Positions 10,285 to 20,680 of a DNA stretch of 64,000 nucleotides are shown here, in pieces (the stretch's first letter is position 1; each line of letters starts with the position of its first letter). The position numbers and the translations under genes are program-made. The notes beneath the pieces are model-generated. The model searched no databases and had not been told where the DNA came from. It saw only the letters and a program-made list of their open reading frames with translations. Source of the DNA: Stieleria bergensis (GTDB lineage: Bacteria > Planctomycetota > Planctomycetia > Pirellulales > Pirellulaceae); the NCBI GenBank assembly GCA_007745635.1, contig CP036272.1:5540816-5604815 (forward strand). The letters run 5' to 3'.

Positions 10285-11253
10285 TTAAACTTTGATGTCG
10301 ATAATTTTCTTGATCATGATCGCTCCCAAGACTTGAGTGATCAGACCAAAGCCCAGCAACCAGGTTCCCAATGGATCGGTAAACAGCGTGGCCACGTAGT
10401 CGTAGTTCAGTTTCAGCATGACCAAGAACAAGACCGGAGGCATGGCCAACAGCACCGCACCACTCATTCGGCCTTCACCTGTCAGTGCTTGAATTTGCCC
10501 ATAAAGTTGCTGACGTTCTCGGATCAGTCTACCAATTTTGTCCAAAATCTCGGACAAATCACCACCGGTCTGGCGTTGCAGGATGACCGCGGTGGCAAAG
10601 AAGCGAAGGTCCATATTGGGGACGCGGTTCGCCATTTCTTCGATCGCTTCATCCAAGGGAACGCCGAGGTTTTGTTCTTCAAAGACACGTCCAAATTCGG
10701 TGGCCAACGGATCGTTCAGCTCTTTACCAATCAATCCAAAACCGGCGTTCAGAGAGTGCCCTGCCTTCAGAGAACGGCCAAGCAACTCCAAGGCCTCCGG
10801 CATTTGATTACCGAACTTGGTCAATCGTCGTTTGCGTTTGAAGGCCAGATATCCGAAGGGCATGACAGCGAACACGGGACCGATCAATAACGCCAATAGC
10901 TTGAAAGGCGTGACTAAGCACAACGCAGCGCCGACGCCACCGGCGACCATGCAGATCAATAAGAACTGCGTTGGTGGCATGTTGACTTGCCCCTGTGCCA
11001 TGTAGGTGCCCAAAGCGGGCATCTTCTCAGCCAGTCCATTGAACATGCTTGCCGAGTCCACGTGGTCGTCCAAAACCAGCGAATTCGAGTCGCTGTCTTC
11101 AGCCTGGCCACGCAAGCGTCTGCGCGACGCCATCTGGGAAAGACGATCTTCGGAAACTGTGTTGCTGCTGTCGGGGACAACGATGGTGGCAACCAGGGCC
11201 ACAATCGAGGCCACAAAGACACCAGCGGCAATGATGATGATGACTAGGGTCAT
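10285..11253 (-). CDS. tadB: Tad pilus platform protein TadB (type II secretion F family)
   Basis: A 322-residue membrane protein paralogous to TadC. It begins with a strongly hydrophobic segment (residues 2-26). A second membrane pair lies around 100-140, followed by the T2SSF domain (MPEALELLGRSLKAGHSLNA, then LQRQTGGDLSEILDKIGRLI) and C-terminal membrane segments. TadB and TadC together form the inner-membrane platform of the Tad/Flp pilus. It lies 63 bp downstream of tadA and 143 bp upstream of tadC on the same strand. Confidence 0.92.
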   Translation of the reverse strand: MTLVIIIIAAGVFVASIVALVATIVVPDSSNTVSEDRLSQMASRRRLRGQAEDSDSNSLVLDDHVDSASMFNGLAEKMPALGTYMAQGQVNMPPTQFLLICMVAGGVGAALCLVTPFKLLALLIGPVFAVMPFGYLAFKRKRRLTKFGNQMPEALELLGRSLKAGHSLNAGFGLIGKELNDPLATEFGRVFEEQNLGVPLDEAIEEMANRVPNMDLRFFATAVILQRQTGGDLSEILDKIGRLIRERQQLYGQIQALTGEGRMSGAVLLAMPPVLFLVMLKLNYDYVATLFTDPLGTWLLGFGLITQVLGAIMIKKIIDIKV

Positions 11254-11316
11254 GAGATTTCAACGTTGAAGAGGATCGTTAACCAAAAAGGAAGGAAGGA
11301 AACCAAGACCAGCGGC

Positions 11317-12633
11317 TTACGCAGGCATGATTTCGCGTTCACGGAAAGCACTTGCCGGCAAACGCACGCCAGCGGCTTCGAGTTTGTCCATGAAGGAAGG
11401 TCGTACACCGGAAGCTTCGAATGCTCCGAACGCTTTGCCTTCCTCGCTGATCCCCTTTTGCTTGAATCGATAGATGTCCTGCAAGACGATGGTTTCCTGC
11501 TCCATCCCAACCACCTCGGTAATCGCAGTCACCCGACGTGGGCCACCTTGCAGACGGTTGGCTTGAATCAGCACATCAACTGCCCCAGAGATTTGCTGGC
11601 GAATCGCTTTCACGGGCAGCTCAAAACCTGCCATCATGACCATCGTTTCCAAACGAGCGATCGCGTCACGAGGCGTGTTCGCGTGCAGCGTGGTAAGCGA
11701 TCCATCGTGACCGGTGTTCATCGCCTGTAACATGTCCAGGGTTTCACCACCACGACATTCCCCGATGATGATCCGTTCAGGACGCATCCGCAAAGCGTTC
11801 TTCACAAGGTCGGTGGCCGTGATGGCACCGTTGCCTTCAATGTTCGGCGGGCGAGTTTCCAAACGCACCACGTGATCCTGCTGCAGTTGCAATTCCGCAG
11901 CATCTTCGATGGTCACGATCCGGTCACTGTGACCGATGAACGACGACAGCGTATTGAGTAGTGTTGTTTTTCCCGAACCCGTACCACCGGCGATGATGCA
12001 ATTCAATCGGGCTTTGATGCAGCCTTCAAGCAACATCACCATTTCCGGTGTGAAGGCTTTGTAGTTCAGCAGATCCTCCAGTTTCAGTGGATTGCTACCG
12101 AAACGACGAATACTGACCGCGGCCCCATCGAGTGCCAACGGAGGAATGATGGCGTTGACCCGTGAGCCATCTTCCAAACGAGCATCCACCATCGGGCAAG
12201 TCTCATCGACGCGACGGCCGACTTTGCTGACGATCCGATCGATGATTTGCAACAGGTGTTTGTTGTCGCGAAACTCAACGTCCGTCTTTTGCATCTGGCC
12301 GCCTTTTTCGACGTAGATGTTCTTGGGACCGTTGATCAAGATATCGCTGACTTTGGGATCTTTCAGAATGATTTCCAACGGCCCCAGACCGAAGGTTTCA
12401 TCGAGAACCTCGTCAATGATGCGTTCGCGTTCTTGACGGTTCAGCAGCGCTTCATCGGTGTCGCAAAGGTGCTCGATCACGACACGAATCTCGCGTCGCA
12501 AGGCATCGCCCTGCATGTCACCGACGCGTGACAGATCAAGCTTGTCCACCAGCTTGCTGTGGATCCGTGACTTTACTTCTTCAAATTGCTGCTGCCGATT
12601 ATCGGCTTTGCCTGGCATATTCCGGACTGCCAT
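11317..12633 (-). CDS. tadA: Tad pilus assembly ATPase TadA/CpaF
   Basis: A 438-residue hexameric secretion ATPase. The Walker A motif GGTGSGKTT lies at about residues 215-223, the Asp-box-like segment [10 protein letters not shown] shortly after it, then Walker B in the segment [11 protein letters not shown], and a His-box region ([14 protein letters not shown]). These identify the CpaF/TadA branch of GspE-type ATPases, which powers Flp pilus extension at the inner membrane. It is first of the minus-strand tadABC genes. The pilin, prepilin peptidase, secretin (RcpA/CpaC) and TadZ genes are not in the window; a 670-bp gene-free stretch lies upstream. Confidence 0.95.
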   Translation of the reverse strand: MAVRNMPGKADNRQQQFEEVKSRIHSKLVDKLDLSRVGDMQGDALRREIRVVIEHLCDTDEALLNRQERERIIDEVLDETFGLGPLEIILKDPKVSDILINGPKNIYVEKGGQMQKTDVEFRDNKHLLQIIDRIVSKVGRRVDETCPMVDARLEDGSRVNAIIPPLALDGAAVSIRRFGSNPLKLEDLLNYKAFTPEMVMLLEGCIKARLNCIIAGGTGSGKTTLLNTLSSFIGHSDRIVTIEDAAELQLQQDHVVRLETRPPNIEGNGAITATDLVKNALRMRPERIIIGECRGGETLDMLQAMNTGHDGSLTTLHANTPRDAIARLETMVMMAGFELPVKAIRQQISGAVDVLIQANRLQGGPRRVTAITEVVGMEQETIVLQDIYRFKQKGISEEGKAFGAFEASGVRPSFMDKLEAAGVRLPASAFREREIMPA

Positions 12634-13303
12634 AATGTGTCTCTATATCTCTTGCGGCAAGGCGTTGGCGCGGTGGCGCCGAAGTCAGAACATCGATAAG
12701 TCCATTCACATTGCTGGCTAAAACAGCCTCCCAGAATGCGGCCGTTAACACGGGCCTAGAGAGGGACTGACTTGCAGAAATGCGTCTGGTTGTAGGGGTC
12801 GTTCGGTCTGATGGATCTGCACGCAACGTCACCCATCTCTTCCTTTACTGGACCTTGCAAAATCATAGGACGCAAATACGCGGTGCCAGAAAACCCTTTT
12901 ATTTTTCTTCCTTGACAGACAGGATTGAACCAACCTGCATGCCAAGCTGATGAGGGAACAGACACACCCCTAGCAAACGCATGGCTGCAAAACAATCACC
13001 GCTTGAGTTCAGTCCTTTTTTCACCGCAGCATGCGGTACTCAATTGGCCACCGGAAGCTAGACTGAATCGGCGAGCCATCGTCTGCCCCACTGGCTAGGT
13101 AGCCGAGTTCGCCAGACAAAGCTACCATGAGCATTCACCGTCTTCGCGTTCCCCAGTCCTCCAGAGCGACGATCGGAGAGCGGGCAGTGTGAGCTGGAAC
13201 GAGAATCCCTGATCGGATTTCCAACGGGGATCTCCTGGAAGCGAAGAATTGGGTTGCGAATTGAATCTGTACTGAGCTTGTTTTTGGTTGTGGTTGTCTT
13301 GAC
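12634..13303. other. Long divergent intergenic region, no gene recognised
   Basis: About 670 bp separate tadA (minus) from the BatA-like gene (plus). Short open frames exist on the minus strand, but none has a recognisable domain, start signal or Flp-pilin-like hydrophobic segment. A TTGACA at 12914-12919 has no matching -10. The region must carry promoters for both transcription units; nothing more can be supported. Confidence 0.5.
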
Positions 13304-15973
13304 GTGACATTTTTGAACACCGCTCTGTTGTTCGCCATCGCGGGGATCTCGATCCCGATCGCGCTGCACCTGCTTGCTCGCAAACAACCACGCCAAGTCG
13401 CGTTCCCCTCCATCGCTCTGTTAACTCAACAGTTCCAGACCAATCGCAGCCGCATGCGCATTCGCCGCTGGTGGTTGCTAGCGATGCGTCTGTTTTTGCT
13501 GGCGGCCTTGGCACTGGCTCTTGCCCAACCGGTGATCTCCGGCGACACCGTTAGCCAGTGGTCAACGATCGGAGTGTTGCTGATTGTTGGTGTGATCACG
13601 TTAGGGCTCGCCTCGGTTGCATTTCTGCAAGGCAGGTCATCGGCACTGCGTTGGTCACTGCTGGCGGCGTCCTTGCTGTTGCTGGTCGGTTCGGTCGGCT
13701 GGGGAGTGCTGACGGCATTTGGCAGCTCGGAGGTGTTGATTGATTCGTCTAAGCCCGTCGCGATTGCGATTGTGGTAGACAATGGACCACTTCTCGATTG
13801 GCAATCGGAACTGGAACCGGAGGCCGAGTCCTTCCGAGGAGCAGCCCGTGAATTGTTGCTGTCCATTCATCCCGATAGCCGGATCGCGGTGCTCGATCGC
13901 AGCAGCACTCCGGCGGCCTTCGCCTTGGATCGCTCCGCAGCACAAAGCAAGATTGATGGCTTGGGTTCGCTTGAAGTCACCACTCCGCTGATGACTCGGA
14001 TCGAAGCCGCCACACGATTACTGGCAACCAGTGATCTCCAATCGCGACAAGTCGTGGTGCTGACCTCGTTACCGCAGTCCAGCTTTCCTGATCACGTCGC
14101 TGCCCCCGGCTTGGCCGAGAAACTGGCCAGTGAAAACATTCGACTGACACTTTGGGATCAAGGGGTTTTGGCCGGCACCGACCGCAGCCTCAGCCTGGCC
14201 ACACTCTCCGATACCACACCGGGACCGGAAACACCGATTGGCGTTTCAGCACTACTCAGCCTGCAACAGCTGGGCAAAGGCACCAGTGCCCAGACCACAG
14301 CCAGTGCCCAGACCACAGCCAGTGCCCAGACCACAGCCAGTGCCCAAGACGAAACCTCCGTCACCGCTGAATGCTTGCTGTATCCCGTTTCCAACTCACT
14401 GCCTGTGGTTCGCGATCAGAAAGTCGTTCGGCCCGAGCCCAAACCGGTGGATCGAATCAGCGTTCAAATTCAACCTGGGCGAAAGATTGATCTTCGCATG
14501 ACGCTTCCACCGCTGCCAATCGGCATCCATCACGGAGCCATTCGGTTGGTGGGCGAAGATGCTCTGAGCGTCAATGACACGGCCTACTTTTCCGTTTCAG
14601 TGTTGCCGCCCAGCAAGTTATTGATCGCCGGCAAACGACCGGAAGACCGAGACGAAATCGGACTGGCGGTCAGCGTGCCAGCTGCACTGGATGACCCTGC
14701 GTCCCAGTATCGGATTGATCGTGTTGACTTTCAAACACTGGGCAACCTGGCCTTATCCGACTACGACGGCGTGTTCCTGTTGGACCCTCCGCAAACGATG
14801 CTGGAGAGCCTGCCTTGGCGAGGCTATTCCCAACGCGGTGGCGGAGTGCTGATCGCCACAGGTCGAGCATTGGGACAGGACCCGTTTTCCAGCAATGATC
14901 TGGGGATGTTTGAACGTCGCTGGCGCGTCCCACAACCGGGAACCTTTCTGGAAATCACAAGCCCCAGCCATCCTGCGCTACGAGGCCTGAGCAATCTTCC
15001 CGGCGGCTTGCCACTGCAAGACTTCCGCGTGCAACAGTATTGGCAGGTCACAGCCACCGAACAGGCACAGGTCTTGATGCGATACGCTGGTACTCAGCAT
15101 CCCGCCTTGATTGAGATTCGTTCCAACGAACCTGACAATCGTTGGGAAGAATCCCCACCGGACGCCGATCAAGCGACGCCACCGACATGGCTGGGGCGAA
15201 CGTTGGTTTTGACCACACCGATTCCAGACTTTGTCAGCTCTGGACCGCAGTGGAATGAACTTTTCAGTGGAGAATTGCCTTGGCCGGCGTTACTGATCGT
15301 TCGCCAGTTGACTCGCTACTTAACGGGTCGTGCCGTCCAGCCTTACTCGTTCGCCGTTGGCGCACCGGTCACCATCACATTACCGCGTGAAGCCACCGAG
15401 CAATCGAATGATGCCAGCGAAGTCCCCGACGACTTAGAGAGTCCCGTTCGGGCGCGCCGTCGCTTGCAATGGTTCCCACCGCTGGTCAATTCGCCGTTAC
15501 CGGTTGAAATCCCCGACCTCAGCGAAAACGTGCGTCGCGATCCAACCAGCCCAGTCACGCGATTGCGACAACGCCTGCTGATCGGACGCCCCAAACATGC
15601 TGGCGTGCACTGGTTACGCGGTGCACAGCCCGGCCTAGGATTTACCGTCAACGTTTCCCGAGACCAGTTGAACCCGACTCGCGCCGAGCAATCGACACTT
15701 GATGGTTTATTCGGCCCAGAAGGCTATCAGTTGATGACGGATTTGGATCAAATGAAGTGGACAGCCAGCGATCAAGACGCTGCGGTTTCACTGTGGTCGC
15801 CAATGATGCTGGCGGTGCTGTTCGCGTTCTTACTTGAACAGGTGCTAGCGAACCGTTTTTATCGCCAAGCACCAGGCAAAGAAAAACGGATTCGCTCCAG
15901 CATCACGCACCAGACGGTGGGGGCGGCGGTGTCGAAGAAGCCCTTCTGGAAGTTCTGGGGAGGCAACTCATAA
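13304..15973 (+). CDS. BatA-like membrane protein (aerotolerance regulator N-terminal domain)
   Basis: An 889-residue protein that begins at a GTG with the family N-terminus FLNTALLFAIAGISIPIALH, followed by HLLARKQPRQVAFPS. Two further hydrophobic regions lie near residues 57-78 and 84-145, and a final membrane helix near 830-850. Between them lies a large extracytoplasmic part with a VWA-like section (residues about 150-270) and a glutamine-amidotransferase-like section (about 440-580). An 18-bp tandem repeat at 14283-14346 encodes TASAQT units in a linker. Such proteins usually sit in MoxR-DUF58-BatA-VWA operons; here the MoxR and DUF58 genes are not upstream. Its stop overlaps the start of the next gene by one base, so the two are translationally coupled. 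Confidence 0.85.
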   Translation: MTFLNTALLFAIAGISIPIALHLLARKQPRQVAFPSIALLTQQFQTNRSRMRIRRWWLLAMRLFLLAALALALAQPVISGDTVSQWSTIGVLLIVGVITLGLASVAFLQGRSSALRWSLLAASLLLLVGSVGWGVLTAFGSSEVLIDSSKPVAIAIVVDNGPLLDWQSELEPEAESFRGAARELLLSIHPDSRIAVLDRSSTPAAFALDRSAAQSKIDGLGSLEVTTPLMTRIEAATRLLATSDLQSRQVVVLTSLPQSSFPDHVAAPGLAEKLASENIRLTLWDQGVLAGTDRSLSLATLSDTTPGPETPIGVSALLSLQQLGKGTSAQTTASAQTTASAQTTASAQDETSVTAECLLYPVSNSLPVVRDQKVVRPEPKPVDRISVQIQPGRKIDLRMTLPPLPIGIHHGAIRLVGEDALSVNDTAYFSVSVLPPSKLLIAGKRPEDRDEIGLAVSVPAALDDPASQYRIDRVDFQTLGNLALSDYDGVFLLDPPQTMLESLPWRGYSQRGGGVLIATGRALGQDPFSSNDLGMFERRWRVPQPGTFLEITSPSHPALRGLSNLPGGLPLQDFRVQQYWQVTATEQAQVLMRYAGTQHPALIEIRSNEPDNRWEESPPDADQATPPTWLGRTLVLTTPIPDFVSSGPQWNELFSGELPWPALLIVRQLTRYLTGRAVQPYSFAVGAPVTITLPREATEQSNDASEVPDDLESPVRARRRLQWFPPLVNSPLPVEIPDLSENVRRDPTSPVTRLRQRLLIGRPKHAGVHWLRGAQPGLGFTVNVSRDQLNPTRAEQSTLDGLFGPEGYQLMTDLDQMKWTASDQDAAVSLWSPMMLAVLFAFLLEQVLANRFYRQAPGKEKRIRSSITHQTVGAAVSKKPFWKFWGGNS
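14283..14346 (+). repeat. 18-bp tandem repeat, 3.5 copies, in frame
   Basis: Units ccagtgcccagaccacag lie at 14283-14300, 14301-14318 and 14319-14336, with a partial fourth. All full copies are identical. The period is a multiple of three, so copy-number change would only lengthen the TASAQT linker of the BatA-like protein. Confidence 0.95.
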
Positions 15974-18315
15974 TGCCTGACTCAGCAACGGGAACCACCG
16001 CGTGGACCATCGAACCCCTGTACGGATCGCCCTGGCTGGTCGCCATCGCCGGCCTAGCCATCATCGTTGTGATCACCTTGGTGACTCCTGCCACAGAAGA
16101 TCCCAAACGACGCAAGTGGCTGATCCTGCTGCGGACGCTGGCAGGGCTGGTCCTATTATTCGCAGCCTTGCGACCGGCAACCATTCGCCAAGACGTCAAA
16201 CCTGCCGACGCCAAGCTTGCGATCGCGATTGACGTTTCGCGCAGCATGACGCTGCCAGACACAGACGGTGCCAATCGTTGGCAATCACAGCAAGCCGCCT
16301 TGCAAACGCTCTTGCTAGGACTGGGAGACTTGGGAGAATCGCTGCAGGTCTCATTGCTGAGTTACGATTCCAGCAGTGACAGCCTGGGGTCGGCTCAATT
16401 AACAAAAGGTGACAATACACCAGAATTGAACATCTTGCTCGAGTCTGTGGCCACGTTGACGCCCGAAGGTGACCTGACGGACCTGGGAATTGGCTTGGCC
16501 GGAGCGATTGATTCGGCCACCGGAACACCCTTGGCCGGAGTGGTCTTGATGGGAGACGGCACACAGACGGCGGACTCCGCCAACGGCGATCAAGCGTTAC
16601 GTTCGGCCGAAGTCCTGGACGCTTTGGCAGTTCCCTTGTGGGCGGTGACCATTGGGCCGCCAGGCACCGACCGAGTGGCTCGTGATGTCGCCATTGAAAA
16701 CGTTCCTGACAGTTTGCAGTTGTTCACAGGGAATCAGTTTGAACTCTCCTTCGCCGTCAAGACGACTGGACTTGCAAATGTATCATTGCCGATTTCGATC
16801 TCTTGGATTGATCTCGATGGCAAACGCACCGAAGCTCGAACCAGACAAGTCGCTCCAGTCTCAGCGGCTGAAACGCTGGCGGTGAACGTCGCGATGGATG
16901 CCCCGAAACCGGGCCTGTATCGGCTGGAAGTTGCCTGCCCCAAACAGTCCGGCGAATGGGTCACGGCGAACAATTCTCAGATCGCATTTGTTGAAGTGCG
17001 AGATGGCGGGGGGCGAGTGTTGTTGATCGGAGGTCCTGGACGACCAGAGGAATCGTACTTGCGTCGCTCGCTGGGTGGATTCCCTGACCTACAAATCGAT
17101 TCCTTTGCGGTTCGGCGTGGCCAGACCTGGCCGGTTTCGTTAGAGGCCGCTTTGCAAGCCGGACAATACGATGTCTACATCCTAGGCGACATCGATTCTG
17201 AAGCACTTGGCACGCAACAGTTACAACTGCTAGCCGATCGGATCGGCGAGGGTGCCGGACTGATCACCATGGCTGGTTTCCAGACCTATGGAGTCGGTGG
17301 CTATGGGAACAGCCCGCTTGCTCAGGTGCTGCCGGTTCAGATGGATCCGGCACGCCGCAGAAAGGCGACACCGGGGGCCCTCACACCGAACCAAAAACAG
17401 CAACGCCAGGCCTTTCAGATCCCCGGACCTGTGAAGCCGCAACCCACCAAACGCAACCCTGTCACCAATCTTGGAACCGACCCTCAAACCGGCCAAGCGT
17501 TGTGGGAAACCTTGCCCGCGATGGATAGCGTCAACCGGTTCATTGGGCCTAAGCCCCGTAGCGGCGTCGATGTTTTGCTTTCCACCGCCGATGGGCAACC
17601 GCTGCTTGTCACCGGCAGTCACGGCAAGGGCAAAGTCGCGTCGCTGGCGTTTGATGAAACACATCGCTGGTGGCGTGTCGGCCAGCGAGGCGCGGTCAGC
17701 CGATTCTGGCGTCAGTTGATGCTGTGGGCGATGGATCGCGCTGAAAAGTCATCGGATTCGGTGATTGCTGAACTGGACCTGCGACGGTTTGGTTCCAAGC
17801 AATCCATGGATTTCCGCGCGAGAGTGCAATCGCTGACCTCACAGGAGAACGACCTGCAACTGTCAGCCTTCCTGGTCAACAGCGACAACCAAGAAACAGC
17901 GCTGCAAGTCACTCAGTCCTCCGGGCCAACCCCATTGATTCAAGGCAGCTTATCGGACCTTGAACCAGGCTTTTATGATTTGGTCGTCCGCGCCAACAAG
18001 CCCTCCATCGAACCTGCAACGGTCTCGTTTCAAGTCGTCGATGTCAGCCGCGAAATGGCGACTCCGATGGCAGATCCGGTGTACTTGAATCAACTCGCTG
18101 ACATCACCACCAGTCATGGTGGCGCAGCATATCAACCTTTTGAAATGGACCAGTTGCTTGCCGCGATCGCGGAAAAGCGACTTAGCGCAGAAACACCGGT
18201 GATCGAAAAAACTCGCCTGGGCGATGATCCCGTCAGTGGCTGGCTGGTGTTTCTCTTGTTTACCAGCCTGTTGGCTTGCGAATGGATCCTGCGTCGGATG
18301 TGGGGTTTGGCTTAA
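15973..18315 (+). CDS. VWA-domain membrane protein with glutamine-amidotransferase-like domain
   Basis: A 780-residue protein. Two N-terminal membrane segments (about residues 17-35 and 44-62) precede a von Willebrand factor A domain whose metal site begins DVSRS with the aspartate at residue 87 (the DxSxS MIDAS motif). A middle section has immunoglobulin-like strands. A class I amidotransferase-like domain begins near residue 345 (VLLIGGPGRPEESYLRR) but lacks an evident catalytic Cys-His pair. A single membrane helix closes the protein. Together with the preceding gene it probably forms a membrane-anchored complex facing the periplasm; MoxR partners are expected from the family but none is seen here. 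Confidence 0.85.
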   Translation: MPDSATGTTAWTIEPLYGSPWLVAIAGLAIIVVITLVTPATEDPKRRKWLILLRTLAGLVLLFAALRPATIRQDVKPADAKLAIAIDVSRSMTLPDTDGANRWQSQQAALQTLLLGLGDLGESLQVSLLSYDSSSDSLGSAQLTKGDNTPELNILLESVATLTPEGDLTDLGIGLAGAIDSATGTPLAGVVLMGDGTQTADSANGDQALRSAEVLDALAVPLWAVTIGPPGTDRVARDVAIENVPDSLQLFTGNQFELSFAVKTTGLANVSLPISISWIDLDGKRTEARTRQVAPVSAAETLAVNVAMDAPKPGLYRLEVACPKQSGEWVTANNSQIAFVEVRDGGGRVLLIGGPGRPEESYLRRSLGGFPDLQIDSFAVRRGQTWPVSLEAALQAGQYDVYILGDIDSEALGTQQLQLLADRIGEGAGLITMAGFQTYGVGGYGNSPLAQVLPVQMDPARRRKATPGALTPNQKQQRQAFQIPGPVKPQPTKRNPVTNLGTDPQTGQALWETLPAMDSVNRFIGPKPRSGVDVLLSTADGQPLLVTGSHGKGKVASLAFDETHRWWRVGQRGAVSRFWRQLMLWAMDRAEKSSDSVIAELDLRRFGSKQSMDFRARVQSLTSQENDLQLSAFLVNSDNQETALQVTQSSGPTPLIQGSLSDLEPGFYDLVVRANKPSIEPATVSFQVVDVSREMATPMADPVYLNQLADITTSHGGAAYQPFEMDQLLAAIAEKRLSAETPVIEKTRLGDDPVSGWLVFLLFTSLLACEWILRRMWGLA

Positions 18316-18354
18316 GCGACCGGTGCGGCACAGAATGGCTGGGCTGCGTGACGG

Positions 18355-19077
18355 CTACTTGGGTAGGCTTAACGATTGCCAGAGGTCTTCCGTGGCATAA
18401 GGCTTTGCAGCGGCAAAACACTCCGCAGCCTTGACCCCTGCAAGCGTGCCAGTCATTACGGCAGCCGCACGAATTCGATCTTCAATGCCGTGCTTATGAT
18501 CGAATTGGCTGTGATAGCAGAACACCGAACGAATCTTGGTTTCCAAGGTCTCCGTGATGTCAACCACGGTGTGAAAGTTGTTGCCCTGCAAGGTGATCGG
18601 TTCCAAGGCCAATCGAAAATACAGGTGACGATCAATCATGTGTGGTTGCAAGTCATCGAAGCGATCTTGCCACTTGGACAGTCGGCTATAGAACACGGCC
18701 GCATCACAAATCAACATGGCTTGATAGTGATCCGGCGATGCCAGCGGAGTTTTGTCTCCAAAGCTAATCACTAACTGCGGACGATACCGACGAAAGATCG
18801 TCGCCAGTTTGATGCGTGCTTCAACGCTATCCATCAGTTCGCGATTCGGTAGCCCCAACTGAATACGGCGTTGGACACCTAATTCACTGGCGGCTTGATC
18901 GGCCTCTTCCATTCGCTGCGCCGTGCCGGTACTGTATGGCGTAGGCTCACCGTCGGTAAGGTCGACGATTCCGATGCGGCGTCCCGCTGCAGCCAAGGCT
19001 GCTAACGTCCCTCCACAGGCGACCTCAACATCGTCCGGATGAGCTCCCACCGCGATCACATCTAATCTTTCGCTCAT
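18355..19077 (-). CDS. bshB1: PIG-L family deacetylase, BshB1-like
   Basis: A 240-residue zinc deacetylase of the LmbE/PIG-L family. The metal motif AHPDD is at residues 12-16, followed by TDGEPTPYSTG; the lengths and the segments FGDKTPLASPDH and CYHSQFDHKHG agree with the bacillithiol deacetylases annotated as BshB1. Members remove the acetyl group from N-acetylglucosaminyl-malate. No bshA or bshC is nearby, so another N-acetylglucosamine conjugate is possible. The frame continues open to 19956, but that part lies opposite the sulfatase gene and has no family sequence; the ATG at 19077 gives the correct N-terminus. Divergent from the sulfatase. Confidence 0.85.
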   Translation of the reverse strand: MSERLDVIAVGAHPDDVEVACGGTLAALAAAGRRIGIVDLTDGEPTPYSTGTAQRMEEADQAASELGVQRRIQLGLPNRELMDSVEARIKLATIFRRYRPQLVISFGDKTPLASPDHYQAMLICDAAVFYSRLSKWQDRFDDLQPHMIDRHLYFRLALEPITLQGNNFHTVVDITETLETKIRSVFCYHSQFDHKHGIEDRIRAAAVMTGTLAGVKAAECFAAAKPYATEDLWQSLSLPK

Positions 19078-19182
19078 TATCTGCTTTCTCGGTCTGTCGT
19101 GCACGCTGCTCGTTTGCCAGAAGAAGTGCCACAAACTGCTGATCGAAGGCATTGCACCTCCACTGTTGAGCAAGGGCTCTCT

Positions 19183-20628
19183 ATGAACATTCGCTTGCCT
19201 GCTTTCGTTGCCGTCGCCTGGATTTTGATCGGTATCATAACAGCTCCGCCAGCCTTTGCCATCGAACCGCCAACCACGAAGACGAACGTCCTGTTCATCG
19301 CTGCGGATGACTTGCGATGCGATCTTGGCTGTTACGGGCATCCGATTGCGAAGACGCCCAACCTGGATCGGTTGGCAAATCGCGGCATCGTTTTCAATGC
19401 GGCTTACTGTGCCCAAGCCGTCTGCAATCCATCTCGCAGCAGCGTGATGACCGGCAAACGCCCCGACACGTTGCGACTGTACAACTTGACCAAACACTTT
19501 CGTGACGAGATCCCTGATATCGTGACATTGCCACAGCACTTCAAGCAACACGGGTACCACACCGAAAACATTGGCAAGATCTATCACAATTGGCGAACCG
19601 AGATTCAGGGCGATCCCAGATCCTGGTCGACACCGGCCATGCTTCATTTCGGGACACATGACAGCGATCAACCTAAAGCTGATCCAATGCCGAAGAATCA
19701 GGTCACGGCCCCGCGTTGCGAATGCCTGGACGTTGCCGATGAAGCCTATTTTGACGGGCGGATTGCCAAACAAGCCGTCACCCGCATCGCACATCTGGCT
19801 GAACAAGAACAGCCGTTTTTTCTGGCGGTCGGATTTTGGAAACCGCACCTGCCGTTCAATGCCCCCAAACGCTACTGGGACCTTTACGCCCCAGCCACGA
19901 TCCCCGAGCCCGCGTTCCCGCACTGGCCAGCTGGCACGGATCAGATCGCTTGGCATAACAGTCGCGAATTGCTGCGTGCCAACAAAGGAAAGTCACTTTC
20001 GGCCATGCAAGCCAACCAAGTTCGACATGGATATTTAGCTGGCATCAGCTACTTGGATGCTCAGGTTGGCAAACTGATGGACGCATTAGAGCAGCATGAT
20101 CTGGCCGACAACACGCTGGTTGTCTTCTGGAGCGATCACGGGTTTCATTTGGGTGACCATACGCTCTGGTGCAAAACGTCCAACTTTGAACTCGACGCCA
20201 GAGTGCCACTGATCATCATGCCGCCGGGTGGGACCCAGGGACGAACGAATGATTCGGTCGTCGAACTGCTGGATCTGTATCCCACCCTTGCCGAGGCCTG
20301 CAAATTGCCGCAGCCCGATGGCCTAGCGGGCACAAGCTTGCTGCCCATCATCCAAGATCAAACGGATCACGTTAAACTGGCTGCACTGACCCAGCATCCG
20401 CGTCCCCCTTATTACAAACCGGGCGAAATGGAATCGATGGGATACAGCGTCCGCACACAGCGTTACCGCTATACTCAATGGCAATCGCCTGATCGCCGTC
20501 GCATTCTGGCCGAGGAGTTGTACGACCACCAAGTCGACCCTCATGAAAGCAAGAATGTCGTCTCCGCTAATGAACATCAAGCGGCGTTGGAAACCCTGCG
20601 AACTCACTTGCAGCAGCTCACCAAATAG
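19183..20628 (+). CDS. Secreted sulfatase, iduronate-2-sulfatase-like
   Basis: A 481-residue type I sulfatase. The start chosen at 19183 places a normal signal peptide (residues 1-24, ending AFA) at the N-terminus; an upstream in-frame ATG at 19099 would bury it. Metal-binding segment VLFIAADDLRCDLGCYG, formylglycine motif CNPSR with C81, and a later FWSDHGFHLGDH segment are all present. It resembles the sulfatase at 5037, but divergence is considerable, so it is a paralogue rather than a recent duplicate. A sodium/solute symporter begins 52 bp downstream; the pair suggests release of a desulfated product outside the cell followed by uptake. Confidence 0.93.
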   Translation: MNIRLPAFVAVAWILIGIITAPPAFAIEPPTTKTNVLFIAADDLRCDLGCYGHPIAKTPNLDRLANRGIVFNAAYCAQAVCNPSRSSVMTGKRPDTLRLYNLTKHFRDEIPDIVTLPQHFKQHGYHTENIGKIYHNWRTEIQGDPRSWSTPAMLHFGTHDSDQPKADPMPKNQVTAPRCECLDVADEAYFDGRIAKQAVTRIAHLAEQEQPFFLAVGFWKPHLPFNAPKRYWDLYAPATIPEPAFPHWPAGTDQIAWHNSRELLRANKGKSLSAMQANQVRHGYLAGISYLDAQVGKLMDALEQHDLADNTLVVFWSDHGFHLGDHTLWCKTSNFELDARVPLIIMPPGGTQGRTNDSVVELLDLYPTLAEACKLPQPDGLAGTSLLPIIQDQTDHVKLAALTQHPRPPYYKPGEMESMGYSVRTQRYRYTQWQSPDRRRILAEELYDHQVDPHESKNVVSANEHQAALETLRTHLQQLTK

Positions 20629-20680
20629 TCTTTTCATCACTCATAGTGGTCAGTTCACTTCACCTTCGCGATCTTGCATC

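Noticed and set aside
12914-12942. Sigma-70 promoter from TTGACA in the tadA/BatA spacer
   Set aside because: No -10-like hexamer at the proper distance.
19078-19956. Extension of the BshB1-like open frame to a 533-residue protein
   Set aside because: The extra part is antisense to the sulfatase gene; the family N-terminus begins at 19077.
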